From a bacterium (GTDB lineage: Bacteria > Bacteroidota > Ignavibacteria > Kapaibacteriales > UBA7675), in assembly GCA_030430495.1 (NCBI GenBank), contig JAUIKM010000036.1, positions 1-64,000 on the forward strand: a DNA stretch of 64,000 nucleotides, read 5' to 3'. The position numbers and the translations under genes were made by a program. Positions 44,218 to 53,176 of the stretch are shown here, piece after piece (positions within the stretch are counted from its first letter, which is position 1; each line of letters opens with the position of its first letter). The notes below the pieces were generated by a model that worked only from the letters and a program-made list of their open reading frames with translations, searched no databases and was not told the DNA's origin.

Positions 44218-45132
44218 TTAACGCACCACCGTGAACGCCCGCGAAAGCTCGTCGGCGCCGTCGATGCGCAGACGCAGAATGTAAATTCCCGCCGCGAGTC
44301 TCGAACCGTCGAGCGGCTGAACGTGAAGGCCGCCCGCCTGTGATTCGTTAACAATGCCGTTGATGTGATTGCCCTGCAGATCAAAGAGGTCAATCTCTAT
44401 CCGCGCGCGATGTACCAGCGTGTAACGCAGCTGTGCGCCCTCGCTCGCCTGCACCGGAGTCGGCTGGACGACCGGACGGCCGCGCTCCGTGAAGTGCTCC
44501 GGAACGCCGAGAGAAATGCGCTCGTCCTCAAGCTCGATATTCTCGCCGTCGACCTCGCTCATGTCCTCGATGTGCTGGTGATGCCCCGTCGGCTCCAGCG
44601 TCGTTTCATCGCCCTCGTCCGTCAGCAGGCGCGCGTTGTTGACCGCCAGCAGCAGATCGTCGTTGGACGTGCCGTCGTCGATGCAGAGCTCAAACATGAT
44701 CTTGACCGGAATGCGGCCCGGCACCGTCTGGTTGACCTCCGCAAAAAAGCCGGACCAGTCTCCCGCCGCAATCTTGTCGACTGCGTCCGCGATGCGCTGG
44801 TCCCTGGCAAAATCGAAGACTTCCTCCAGCGGCGGCTCAATCACCTGGCCCGTAGAGTCGGCTGTAATCGTCACGCTCTTGACCTCGGTGATCGTAATGT
44901 TGTCGCCCAGATCCAGTGCGCAGACACAGATATTATTCCCGGTCGTGCCGAAGGTCGTAAAACCGCAGATCGTTATCCAGACCTCCGTGTCGGAATGGCG
45001 TTCGATAATAATCTTGGGCGGTTCGATCGGCGGCATCACACAGGCCGCGGCATCGCGCCACAAGCCGCCCAGCACCAGGAGCGCCGCAGTTAAAACAACT
45101 GTTCGCAGACAATGAGTAGCACCTTTGTTCAT
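44218..45132 (-). CDS. T9SS cargo protein, CVMPP/HSDT family, copy B
   Basis: 304 residues; GGGGAA precedes the ATG. After the signal peptide the mature protein starts ACVMPPIEPPKIIIERHSDT, then VWITICGF, a Cys-x-Cys (ICVCALDL), QRIADAVDKI, AGDWSGFF, RIPVKIMFELCIDDG and GHHQHIEDM. This is the same block order as copy A at 30292-31242. From about residue 225 there is a T9SS domain (LRYTLVHRARIEIDLFDLQG, RLAAGIYILRLRIDG, AFTVVR), more divergent from copy A than the N-terminal part. The unconserved sorting domain and conserved mature part suggest selection on the secreted domain. Function unknown. Confidence 0.82.
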   Translation of the reverse strand: MNKGATHCLRTVVLTAALLVLGGLWRDAAACVMPPIEPPKIIIERHSDTEVWITICGFTTFGTTGNNICVCALDLGDNITITEVKSVTITADSTGQVIEPPLEEVFDFARDQRIADAVDKIAAGDWSGFFAEVNQTVPGRIPVKIMFELCIDDGTSNDDLLLAVNNARLLTDEGDETTLEPTGHHQHIEDMSEVDGENIELEDERISLGVPEHFTERGRPVVQPTPVQASEGAQLRYTLVHRARIEIDLFDLQGNHINGIVNESQAGGLHVQPLDGSRLAAGIYILRLRIDGADELSRAFTVVR

Positions 45133-45272
45133 AATATTCCCCGTTTAATTGGTAAATCAGACTGCACTTGTGATCGGCATTCTAAAAAGGGGGCGTTTGT
45201 AGAATCCATCAGCTGCGAGAATCAGATTTGTCGGAAATGGTTACAGCGAGAGCTGCGACCGTACAAACTGAA

Positions 45273-45304
45273 AATGGCGACGCACATTTTCGCGCGTCGC
45301 CATT
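45273..45304 (-). terminator. rho-independent terminator of the Spondin-like lipoprotein gene
   Basis: Perfect 11-bp stem AATGGCGACGC/GCGTCGCCATT with a 10-base loop, followed on the minus strand by TTCAGTTTG. It lies about 50 bp past the stop at 45355. Confidence 0.85.
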
Positions 45305-45354
45305 GCATTTGCCCGCCGTCAGCAGGATCGGCGAACAGATAAAGTCCAGGTAAT

Positions 45355-46608
45355 TTACTGAGCAATTCGCGTGAAGGTAAAAGACCCGACGATGTCGCCA
45401 CCCAGCGGAAAACCCTCTTTGAATTTGATCGGCTCGGGCGGGTCGTTTTCGGGGCCCAGCATCTCCAGCACGTTGTTTGTGCGCACGCCGCCGTCGTAGG
45501 AAATCAGGTCGATTTTCACCTCGTCCTGCCAGGTGCCGTCTTCCATGAGCGAGAGTCCCGAGCAGCCGATAAACCAGTCCGGGCTCGGGCCGATCATCGA
45601 GACAAAAGTCACCGCGGAGAACTGCGGCGTGGCGTTGAAAGTCACTTCCAACTGTCCCGGCGGGCGAATCTGGCGCGTATCTTCAATAAAAGTCAACGCC
45701 AGATTCTGGTCGATTTTGGCCTGCGCCTCTTCGCCCAGAATCTCCACTGCGCCAAAAACCGCCATCTGCGCCATGCCGGGGCTTGCCACCTGTCCCGGCG
45801 TCCAGAAAGAAACGTCCGGGCTGTGAATGATGCCGCCCAGATCGGAAAAGTGCGGATCTACAACGTGAGCAAAGGTGCCGGGATGGGTTTCTTCGCTCCA
45901 GACGGCGTCGATCACCAGGCGGTAGGTCACGCTCATGCTCGCAGTCTGCGTCTGTGCCTGCAAAGTCGGGGACGGCTGCGATGCGCCGACGCCATTGGCC
46001 GCAACCACATAGAAGTAGTACGCGCGATCGGATTTAAGTCCCTGTGCGCTCCACATCTGCGGATCGTTTATTGCGTCCAATTCGGCCACTTTTTCAAACT
46101 GGGCGTTGGCGGACCCGGACATGTAGACTCGATAGAAATCTGCGTCGGCCACCTGAGCCCACTCAATCTCGATCGTCCGATCCGTCTGCGCGCGCATCGT
46201 CGGCATGGCCGGCGCTTCGGGCGCTTTTTGTTTAACAACGCCGACTTTGGTCGTCACCTGCAGTGCGGTGGACATGTCGGACTTTTCGCCATTGACAAAT
46301 CCGCTGACGACGTAGTACCAGTATGTCGTTCCGGGCTCGAGACCGCTGTCCGTGAAACTCGTGGCCTGCACCTGAGTGACGACTTCCGCGCTGTTGGGGT
46401 CGTCGTTTTCGGCGCGCAGAATCTCGTAGAAATCAGGGTCGCCGCCGCCGTCCCATGCGAGGCCGACCATTGTGCGATCAACAGTGTTTGTTCGCAGATT
46501 TGTCGGCGTTTGCAGGGTGTGCTGCGGATCACCCGAATCGTCGTCGCAGGCCGTAATAAACACAGCAGTCAATGCGGTCATGAGCAGACCGGTTAATAGT
46601 CGTCGCAT
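45355..46608 (-). CDS. lipoprotein with two fibronectin III modules and a Spondin_N-like domain
   Basis: About 417 residues from ATG 46608, chosen because GGAG lies eight bases upstream and the product opens with a lipoprotein signal (MRRLLTGLLMTALTAVFITA, then Cys at the lipobox TAC). Residues about 35-115 and 125-220 are fibronectin III modules (TNLRTNTVDRTMVGLAWDGG, YWYYVVSGFVNGEKS; MRAQTDRTIEIEWAQVADAD). The last 190 residues match the Spondin_N pattern: TYRLVIDAVWSEETHPGTFA, HFSDLGGIIHS, VSFWTPGQVASPGM, FVSMIGPSPDWFIGCSGL and YDGGVRTN. In animals this domain belongs to F-spondin, an extracellular matrix protein; bacterial versions exist but are little studied. Expected on the periplasmic or outer surface. 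Confidence 0.85.
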   Translation of the reverse strand: MRRLLTGLLMTALTAVFITACDDDSGDPQHTLQTPTNLRTNTVDRTMVGLAWDGGGDPDFYEILRAENDDPNSAEVVTQVQATSFTDSGLEPGTTYWYYVVSGFVNGEKSDMSTALQVTTKVGVVKQKAPEAPAMPTMRAQTDRTIEIEWAQVADADFYRVYMSGSANAQFEKVAELDAINDPQMWSAQGLKSDRAYYFYVVAANGVGASQPSPTLQAQTQTASMSVTYRLVIDAVWSEETHPGTFAHVVDPHFSDLGGIIHSPDVSFWTPGQVASPGMAQMAVFGAVEILGEEAQAKIDQNLALTFIEDTRQIRPPGQLEVTFNATPQFSAVTFVSMIGPSPDWFIGCSGLSLMEDGTWQDEVKIDLISYDGGVRTNNVLEMLGPENDPPEPIKFKEGFPLGGDIVGSFTFTRIAQ

Positions 46609-46736
46609 CTCCTGGTCTCCATCGGAAAGGGTTTTGCGCAGGCTGACGTCGTGCAGACAATTCTGACATCTTAAGGGGGGATGCAAGTTTACGCAAGACA
46701 GCGCTGAATTGCAACAACCCAATTTGTCCCCTTCAC

Positions 46737-48086
46737 CTATTCCCCGCGGCCGAACCAACTTTTAACGCTCTCCCACCAGTTCTCGTCCGCCGCGTCGCTG
46801 CCGCTTTTGTCGCCCAGGCCGTATTTCTGGCGGATTTCCCACAATTTCCAGCCGGTCAGGTCGGCCAGATTGTGCGCTTCGTCTTCGCGTCGTTGCTCCA
46901 GCTCTTCAAAATAGGTCAGGGCCATGCCGCAGTCGTCCGGGCTGCCGACCCACGGATGGCGCAATACATACCTGCCCTGAAAATTTTGTTTGTCACCGGT
47001 CTCAGCAAATATCAGGTCTTCGGGAAAAGTCTCGGAGTTGTAACGCAGGTGCAGTCGCGTCAGCATCGGACCGGGATTGCTCAGGCGCGGGTAGCCCAGC
47101 TGGTCCAGTTCATCTGCCGTCAGGGGCGAACCTGCGCAGGGGTCGCACCAGCCGCTGTTCCACGTGTATTCATTAAACACGACCCTGCCGCCCTGCAATT
47201 TGTGCTGGTGGCTGAACATGGCGCGATAAAAGTCCTTGAACTCGCTTTTAACATAGGTCGGAAGTTCCTGTCCCGTCGGCAGCTTGACCGTGCGATAGTT
47301 GGCTGTTTCCACTCGTCCATTGGCGGTCAGGAGATACACCAACAGGTCCTGGTCGCCGCGCGCGTTAACCGTGCCAAGGCGGATCGGCAACATGAACTTG
47401 TCCGATCTGAATTCGACCTGCAGCGGACGCAGTTTAACCTTATCCATGGCAGCCTGTTCTTCCAGGTCAACTTTCGCGACAAAAAAGCGCATATTCTGTT
47501 TAATATAACTGCCGAGCACTTCCTCGGCTCCGTCGGGAATGTTGTACTCGTTTTCCTGCAGCCAGCGCACCAGGCCGCCGCTCTCTTTGGCGGAGAGAAT
47601 CAGGATGTCGTATTCTTCAACGTCGTATTCGGCTTCGATTGTTACGCCGTGACGCACCGCGCGTGACGCTCCAATCTGTTCAGTGCGAACCATTGTATTG
47701 CGATCAGAGATCATGACCACATCGTCCGTTACCCCGTTATGGCAGGGATCCGAATCGTGATACTCGACCAGGCGCGGCGCGGAGTAGCTGTCGACGCGGT
47801 CAAGCAGTTTTGTCTCTCGTACGCGAATGTCTTTCTCTTCCAGGACCTTCGGCACGGGAATCACCATTGCAAACTCGCGCAGCGGGCCGCTGTAGTCGTT
47901 TTCCATGGTTATCACCGTGCGGTCAAGCACGCGAACCATGACGACGCGCGATGCGTCGTTAAACAGCGAGGCATCGGCCTTGGCGACATAAAAACCACAA
48001 AAGGCGTTCAGATAAAAGTGCGGCAGCACGAGCAGCGCCGCAACGACGAAAATCATCGTCGCCTGATTTTTGTGTATGTTTAACAT
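46737..48086 (-). CDS. DUF2330 protein, copy 1
   Basis: 449 residues; AGGAG six bases before the ATG. A signal sequence or N-terminal TM (about 11-28) is followed by the DUF2330 core: FCGFYVAKADASLFNDASRV, ITMENDYSGPLREFAMVIPV and PRLVEYHDSDPC. Near the middle lie EAEYDVEEYDILILSAKESG and LPIRLGTVNARG. A Cys pair (WCDPCAG) and the ending WWESVKSWFGRGE are shared in form with the neighbouring copy. The role of DUF2330 is unknown; the proteins are exported. It is third in a run RnfD-like, DUF2330, DUF2330. Confidence 0.87.
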   Translation of the reverse strand: MLNIHKNQATMIFVVAALLVLPHFYLNAFCGFYVAKADASLFNDASRVVMVRVLDRTVITMENDYSGPLREFAMVIPVPKVLEEKDIRVRETKLLDRVDSYSAPRLVEYHDSDPCHNGVTDDVVMISDRNTMVRTEQIGASRAVRHGVTIEAEYDVEEYDILILSAKESGGLVRWLQENEYNIPDGAEEVLGSYIKQNMRFFVAKVDLEEQAAMDKVKLRPLQVEFRSDKFMLPIRLGTVNARGDQDLLVYLLTANGRVETANYRTVKLPTGQELPTYVKSEFKDFYRAMFSHQHKLQGGRVVFNEYTWNSGWCDPCAGSPLTADELDQLGYPRLSNPGPMLTRLHLRYNSETFPEDLIFAETGDKQNFQGRYVLRHPWVGSPDDCGMALTYFEELEQRREDEAHNLADLTGWKLWEIRQKYGLGDKSGSDAADENWWESVKSWFGRGE

Positions 48087-48139
48087 TCCGGCTCCTGAGT
48101 GTTGTTAACATAATAATGTTGACTTGCGGACCAGCCTCG

Positions 48140-49528
48140 TCAATCGATGCCGAACCAGGACTTCACACTGCCCCAGAAACCGCGATCTTCGTCTTCCATT
48201 TCAATGCCGGCGACCGTGCCGCGCATTTTTGCTTTGATATTGTTGACATTCCAGCCGGTCAGCCGTGCGAGGTTTTCCGCTTCGCCCTCGTGTCGGTCGC
48301 GCAGCCGCCGAAAGTAACTTCGTGCTTCTTCACACTCTTTTATCTCGCCGTCCCAGGCATGCCGTATGACGTAGCGCCCTTGAAAGGTCGAGCGGTCGCG
48401 CGTTTCCGTCAGCATGATGTCCTCGGGGAATGTCTCCGCCGTATAGCGGACGTGCAGGCGTGTGATGTGCAGAGTATTTGGATTGATGGCGGCGCGTTCC
48501 CCGTCGCCCAGGTTGCCGAGGACGGCGATCACGTCGGGCGGCGGCGGGTCTGTCGTGCAGGGATCGCACTTGACGGCGCGGCTCCAGCTGTACTCCGTCT
48601 GGATTGTGCGCATGCCCTCGCGCTCCACAGAATGATTAAACATGGCCTTGTAAAATGGGCCGAACTCATCTTTTATAAACAGGGGCACATTGCTGTTGCT
48701 GGGAATATTCACCGTGCGATAATTGCTGCTCTCCACCCTGCCGTTCGGCGACAAGACAAAAATTAACAGGTCCTGCGGGCCTTTGGCGTTCAGCGTGCCG
48801 AGGCGAATCGGCAGCATGAATTTTTTACTGTGGAAACTGACCTGCAGCGGGCTGAGTCGCGAAAAGTCGGAAGCGGACTGGCGCTCCAGATTGACTTTGG
48901 CGACAAAGAATTTCATGTCGCGTTTAATGTAGGCCTGCAGGATGTCTTCCGCGCCGGTTGGCAGTTTGTACTCGTTGTCTTTCAGCCAGGCTATCAACCC
49001 GGCGCTGAAGGTGGCTGAGAGCACCTGGATGTCGTACTCGCCGACTGTGTACTCGGCTTCGATCTCGACGCCGTAAATGTCGCCTTCGCGTGCTATGTCG
49101 AAACTTTTGGATCTGCCGCCTCCACCGCCGCCGGGCGAGAGCGGCGAGCACTCGTCGCCTCCAGCGCCATATCCACCGCGACTGTAGCGTGGGCAGGGCG
49201 AAGGATCGAAATATTCAACCAGGCGCGGCGCAGTGTAGGCGTCGATGTGATCAATGGCGGAGCGTTTAACGACGCGAATGTCGGATCGTTGTACCAGCGT
49301 CGGCACGGGAATCAGCATCGCAAATTCCGTCAGGTCGCCCTGGTAGTCGTTTTCCATCGTGATCGTCGTGCGGTCGCCCGCGCGCATCAGCACCACGCGC
49401 GAAGCCTGGTTGTAGAGCGAGGCGTCGGCCTTGGCGACGTAGAATCCGCAGAAGGCGGACAGCGAGCTAGGCAGCCAGACAAAGCAAAGCACTATCGCCA
49501 CAAAGGCGATCTTTGTGTTGGATTTCAT
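48140..49528 (-). CDS. DUF2330 protein, copy 2
   Basis: 462 residues with a signal sequence (about 1-25, then FCGFYVAKADASLYNQASRV). It has the same blocks as copy 1: ITMENDYQGDLTEFAMLIPV, PRLVEYFDPSPC, EYDIQVLSATFSAGLI, LPIRLGTLNAKG, a Cys pair (KCDPCTTD) and the ending FWGSVKSWFGID. It differs by a Gly-rich loop with SPGGGGGGRS after the PC motif. The two copies clearly arose by tandem duplication and have diverged. GAGG precedes the ATG; the gap to the upstream RnfD-like gene is only 18 bp, so they are probably co-transcribed. Confidence 0.87.
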   Translation of the reverse strand: MKSNTKIAFVAIVLCFVWLPSSLSAFCGFYVAKADASLYNQASRVVLMRAGDRTTITMENDYQGDLTEFAMLIPVPTLVQRSDIRVVKRSAIDHIDAYTAPRLVEYFDPSPCPRYSRGGYGAGGDECSPLSPGGGGGGRSKSFDIAREGDIYGVEIEAEYTVGEYDIQVLSATFSAGLIAWLKDNEYKLPTGAEDILQAYIKRDMKFFVAKVNLERQSASDFSRLSPLQVSFHSKKFMLPIRLGTLNAKGPQDLLIFVLSPNGRVESSNYRTVNIPSNSNVPLFIKDEFGPFYKAMFNHSVEREGMRTIQTEYSWSRAVKCDPCTTDPPPPDVIAVLGNLGDGERAAINPNTLHITRLHVRYTAETFPEDIMLTETRDRSTFQGRYVIRHAWDGEIKECEEARSYFRRLRDRHEGEAENLARLTGWNVNNIKAKMRGTVAGIEMEDEDRGFWGSVKSWFGID

Positions 49529-49546
49529 GCAGTCCTCAAGTTGTGT

Positions 49547-50410
49547 TTAAGCGGCGGTTGTCGCGGAAACGATGGGCGGACTTTGTTTAAGTTCCGTTCC
49601 GTCGCTGCGGCTGGGCCACTCGTAGCGTTTGCCGGGAAAGAAGATGTTTAACACCGGAACGACCGGTGAGAGGAGAATCAGTGCGTACAGCACGGCGGTC
49701 GGCTCGTAGAGCGCAAAGCGCCCCCAGGCGGCCGCCAGGGCCAGCGCCACGGCGTAGAGGATTCGGGCCGGTCGCGCATCCGGCGTGGTCCTGGGATCGG
49801 AGATCATGAAGAACGCAAAAATCAGCAACGTGCCGCTCTGCAGCTGGTGTAGCGGAATGCTCATAGGGTCGCCGTACCACAGCGCGCGCCCGAACAGAAT
49901 CGCTGCGTAACTGAACAGAAAAACAAAGGTAATGTCGGAGCGTTCGGCGCGCTGCACCACCAGGAAACCGATAAACATCAGCGCCGCGCCGGTTAAGGCC
50001 ACACTGCCCCACAAACCGGGCGAGACCCACGCGTCGTTAAACAGCAACAAAACCACGACGATGCCGAAGTTCGTCGGATTGACAATGTGTCGCCCGCGAA
50101 AGCGAATGACAAATTTGCTGCCCACGGCGAGCAGCGCAGCCGCGATTGCCGTTTCGAGCGAGGAGGTACGCAGCAGCAGGATCAGACTGCCGCTGGAAAT
50201 CAGGGCGCTGCGCGCATCGTATGGACGGTCCGATGTTAAACGGTTGCCGAAATACTGCACCAGCAGCGAAGTGAGGAGAATGGCAATTGCCTGGATTGGA
50301 TCGACGTCGAGTTGCAGCAGGCCGATGCCATAGGACAGCAGCGCGGCGAGCGCAAAAATCTGGAAATGTCGTGGGTCGGTGCGGCGTAACCGCGCAAGTA
50401 AATTCCGCAT
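49547..50410 (-). CDS. RnfD/NqrB-like membrane protein
   Basis: About 287 residues from ATG 50410, preceded by GGGG; the frame is open to 50473. It has roughly nine TM helices. Features shared with the RnfD/NqrB family are RFRGRHIVNPTNFGIVV and the late helix plus loop FAFFMISDPRTTPDARPARI. RnfD and NqrB carry FMN and move electrons coupled to Na+ or H+. No other Rnf or Nqr subunit is nearby and the typical flavin-attachment sequence (S-G-A-T type) is not obvious. It is more likely an orphan relative working with the two DUF2330 proteins encoded directly downstream. Confidence 0.75.
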   Translation of the reverse strand: MRNLLARLRRTDPRHFQIFALAALLSYGIGLLQLDVDPIQAIAILLTSLLVQYFGNRLTSDRPYDARSALISSGSLILLLRTSSLETAIAAALLAVGSKFVIRFRGRHIVNPTNFGIVVVLLLFNDAWVSPGLWGSVALTGAALMFIGFLVVQRAERSDITFVFLFSYAAILFGRALWYGDPMSIPLHQLQSGTLLIFAFFMISDPRTTPDARPARILYAVALALAAAWGRFALYEPTAVLYALILLSPVVPVLNIFFPGKRYEWPSRSDGTELKQSPPIVSATTAA

Positions 50411-50595
50411 CTCAATGTGCCCCGATTGTTTAACAATTTGCACATGCCATTTTTTTAATCGATGGCCGATCATTCGCGCAGTTGTTTGAAGTATTGAAAA
50501 ATTGTCGACTCCTTCGGTTACAGTGCCGGCACGTCCGTCTTGCCGATTGCGCCAAACACAGTATTTTGCGGCCTGGCATCAATTTTGATGTGTGT

Positions 50596-51255
50596 ATGGA
50601 AAAGCACCTTATGCAACATAGCGCTGCGGCCGACGACGCCGGGTCCGAACTGGATCTGGTGCGTCGCATCATGGACGGCGACCGCCGCGCCGAAGCCGAA
50701 ATCTATCGGCGTTATGCCGACGTGCTGCGAGCCATCATTCGCAAGCGGCTCGGCGCCGCTCCGCCGGAAGACATCGACGACATCATGTCCGAAGTGCAGC
50801 TGGCAATGCTGCAAAGCCTGCGCGAAGGCAGGTTCGACAGCTCCAAAGGCCAGTCGCTCGGCTCCTACCTCTACGGCATCGCCCGATTCAAAATCATGGA
50901 CTACCTTCGTCGCAGAAACTCGCACGAGGGACGAATTAGTGACCTGCCGCCCTCGCAGGAGCCCTCCGTGGCGGAAGATCGTTCGATGGAACGCGAGGAA
51001 CGCGCGGAGATGCTGCGCGAGGCGATGGAAAAACTCAAGCCCAAGTACCGCGAGGTGCTCTACCTGCGCTACTTCAAAGAGCTGTCCATCACGGAAATAA
51101 GCGAGGAGCTGAGCCTGCCCCACCGCCGCGTCAGTGAGCGCATTCACTACGCCGTCAAACTCCTGCGCGAGCGCTGCCGCGGAACCGATCTCTTTTCAAT
51201 ATTTGTTCTTCCGATCCGAATTCCGGACCAGTTTTGGAGAGTGTGGGAACAGTAA
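50596..51255 (+). CDS. ECF-like sigma-70 family factor
   Basis: About 219 residues from ATG 50596 (MEKHLMQHSAAAD); ATG 50611 is an alternative, and codons further upstream are not protein-like. Region 2 is present (EAEIYRRYADVLRAIIRKRL, DIDDIMSEVQLAML, SYLYGIARFKIMDYLRRR). After a linker comes region 4 (LKPKYREVLYLRYFKELSIT, EISEELSLPHRRVSERIHYA), with the helix-turn-helix. Such factors direct RNA polymerase to a small regulon and are held by a membrane partner. The next gene starts directly after the stop (TAAATG) and encodes that probable partner. Confidence 0.9.
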   Translation: MEKHLMQHSAAADDAGSELDLVRRIMDGDRRAEAEIYRRYADVLRAIIRKRLGAAPPEDIDDIMSEVQLAMLQSLREGRFDSSKGQSLGSYLYGIARFKIMDYLRRRNSHEGRISDLPPSQEPSVAEDRSMEREERAEMLREAMEKLKPKYREVLYLRYFKELSITEISEELSLPHRRVSERIHYAVKLLRERCRGTDLFSIFVLPIRIPDQFWRVWEQ

Positions 51256-52575
51256 ATGAAGATACAGGCACACAATAGCGAAGAATGGCTGGATGACTAC
51301 CTGATGGGCCGGCTGCCGGAGGCGGACGAGCTGCGTGCGGAAGAACTGTTGTTTGAACATCCACAACTGGCCGCCGCCCTGGACTTTCGCCAGGAAGTCG
51401 TTCACCGCGCCAAAGTCGACGGCGAACGCATTTTTACGCGCGAGATCGAAGCACGCCGCCACAAACCGGCGGCCATCTCCTGGCGCGATAGATTTGCCGT
51501 GCTCTTCCGCCGTCCGGCGCTCATCGGCGGACTCGCCATGGCCGTTGTGGCGGCTTTTGTGATCGTGCGGCTGGCGGACAACCCGAACGGCGATCAGACA
51601 GCGCAGGCACTTAGTGTCAACAAAGAAGCGCCCGGCGACATGTCCGTTCCGCGCCCCGACACATTTCCACCGGCGCAGGCCGCACCCGAATCGTTCAGCG
51701 AAGAAACTGAAATCGCGGATTCCGATAAAGAGGTCTCGGGCGTCAATGGGCGTCCCGGCCCGGACGAACGCCCGGACCTGAGCGGTAATTACATTGAGTC
51801 CTTCGCCATGGCCGAGCCGCCGCGCCGCGCCGCCGAAGGCGATGCGAATCTTGAAGATTTCGGCGGCCAGGGGCTGGACGAGTCTTCGGACGGAAACGGG
51901 TTCGGCAGCGCGCCGGAAGAACAGACTGTTGAGTCGGACGATGCTGCGGTTGCAACCGACAACGCGCCGCTCACAGCCGACCTGAGTCAATTCAGTTTTG
52001 ACAGCAGTGCGCCGTGGACGGAAAGCGTTGCGCCGCCGTGGGTGTCACCCGAATCGCTCCGCGTCGTTGAACCTGTCGTGCAGGACCTGGCGGTGAATGA
52101 GACCGCGGATTCCGATCGTGAAGCCAAGCCTCAGCCCATCGCCCAAATGCGATTCGGCGACACCAGCAGTTCCGAACGCAAACTGTCCCAACGCAGTGAA
52201 GAGGAGCCGCAACAGAATCTATCAGACGGATTCGCCGTGCAGCGATCGCAGATCGACGACGGTCTGGCGCGCTCGCGCTCAATGTACAATTCGATTGGCC
52301 GCATGATGCTGCCCGCGCCGGACGACACCCTGCGCAGTTTTCCGCCTGTGTTCGAGTGGACCGAGCGCCAGCCCTCCGGCGCTTACCTGATAGTTGAGGA
52401 TGCCGCCCGCCGGGAAATCGCGCGCTTCAGGCTGGAAGACGACGTGCGCAGTTTTACGCCCGAAGACCTCGAGCTCGAAGCAGGAACATATGAGTGGTAT
52501 CTGATCGGTGAGAATTACCTGAGTTACCGGTCGCGCTTCCACGTGGCGCAGCGCAACGACGCCGAGCGCGATTGA
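51256..52575 (+). CDS. single-TM protein, probable anti-sigma factor
   Basis: 439 residues with no space after the sigma gene. The cytoplasmic N-terminus (about 1-85) opens WLDDYLMGRLPEADELRAEE, the layout of an anti-sigma domain, though the zinc-finger H-x3-C-x2-C is absent. One TM helix lies at about 92-111 (LIGGLAMAVVAAFVIVRLAD). The periplasmic part is a long acidic low-complexity region (about 115-340). A C-terminal beta module of about 80 residues follows (FPPVFEWTERQPSGAYLIVE, LEAGTYEWYLIGENYLSYRS), similar to fibronectin-like sensing modules in Bacteroidota anti-sigma proteins. The role is inferred from position and topology. Confidence 0.75.
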   Translation: MKIQAHNSEEWLDDYLMGRLPEADELRAEELLFEHPQLAAALDFRQEVVHRAKVDGERIFTREIEARRHKPAAISWRDRFAVLFRRPALIGGLAMAVVAAFVIVRLADNPNGDQTAQALSVNKEAPGDMSVPRPDTFPPAQAAPESFSEETEIADSDKEVSGVNGRPGPDERPDLSGNYIESFAMAEPPRRAAEGDANLEDFGGQGLDESSDGNGFGSAPEEQTVESDDAAVATDNAPLTADLSQFSFDSSAPWTESVAPPWVSPESLRVVEPVVQDLAVNETADSDREAKPQPIAQMRFGDTSSSERKLSQRSEEEPQQNLSDGFAVQRSQIDDGLARSRSMYNSIGRMMLPAPDDTLRSFPPVFEWTERQPSGAYLIVEDAARREIARFRLEDDVRSFTPEDLELEAGTYEWYLIGENYLSYRSRFHVAQRNDAERD

Positions 52576-52610
52576 TAAAAAATGTCCGCTTTCAGTTCAG
52601 TCGGAGGCGG

Positions 52611-53042
52611 TCAGATCTGTTTGAGGTAGCGCGGCAGTTTATTCAGCACCGGCAGCAATCCGCCGTGTTTGATTTTTTTGGCGCATTTGTCCAGCGTACA
52701 CCAGCGCCGTTTGCGCTTGCGCATCTCCGGCCATGTCTGCATCACTTCCAGAACTTCCAGCGGGTAGACGTCCACGTGGCACGTGCCGCCCCACTTCCTG
52801 TATTCGTACTCCCCCAGTTTGTTGCGCCCCACGCGCCCGCCCACGCCCGCTTCCTCACGCGCTTCCTTCAGCGCCGAGTCCCAGGGAGTGTAGCCGAACT
52901 CCAGCACGCCTTTGGGTATGGTCCAGTGTTTGCCGTTGGCGGTGGTGACCAGCAGCACTTCTATTTGACGGTCGTGCATGCGCCACGGCACGACGGCGGA
53001 CTGCCGGAACAGCCACAGCGGTTTTGCGTCTTCGTTGATCAT
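52611..53042 (-). CDS. Nudix hydrolase
   Basis: 143-residue cytoplasmic protein. The Nudix box appears as IPKGVLEFGYTPWDSALKEA followed by REEAGV. The catalytic Glu cluster (KEAREEAG) is kept, but the first conserved Glu (G-x5-E) is Tyr and the Arg of R-E is Lys. The rest (VVPWRMHDRQIEVLLVTTAN, RRWCTLDKCAKKI) fits diadenosine or diphosphoinositol polyphosphate phosphohydrolase-like members. The substrate is uncertain. Convergent with the sigma/anti-sigma pair. Confidence 0.87.
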   Translation of the reverse strand: MINEDAKPLWLFRQSAVVPWRMHDRQIEVLLVTTANGKHWTIPKGVLEFGYTPWDSALKEAREEAGVGGRVGRNKLGEYEYRKWGGTCHVDVYPLEVLEVMQTWPEMRKRKRRWCTLDKCAKKIKHGGLLPVLNKLPRYLKQI

Positions 53043-53176
53043 GCCATGCGGTTCTGCGTAAAACTCCAGAATGCTGTGCGGTCAGTGCGCACAGGCGTCG
53101 TTTGCGACGCATCCAAAAGTACGTTCAAAATGCGATATGACGGAAATCCGCGGCGAATTTTACCGATCCGCGTGCA

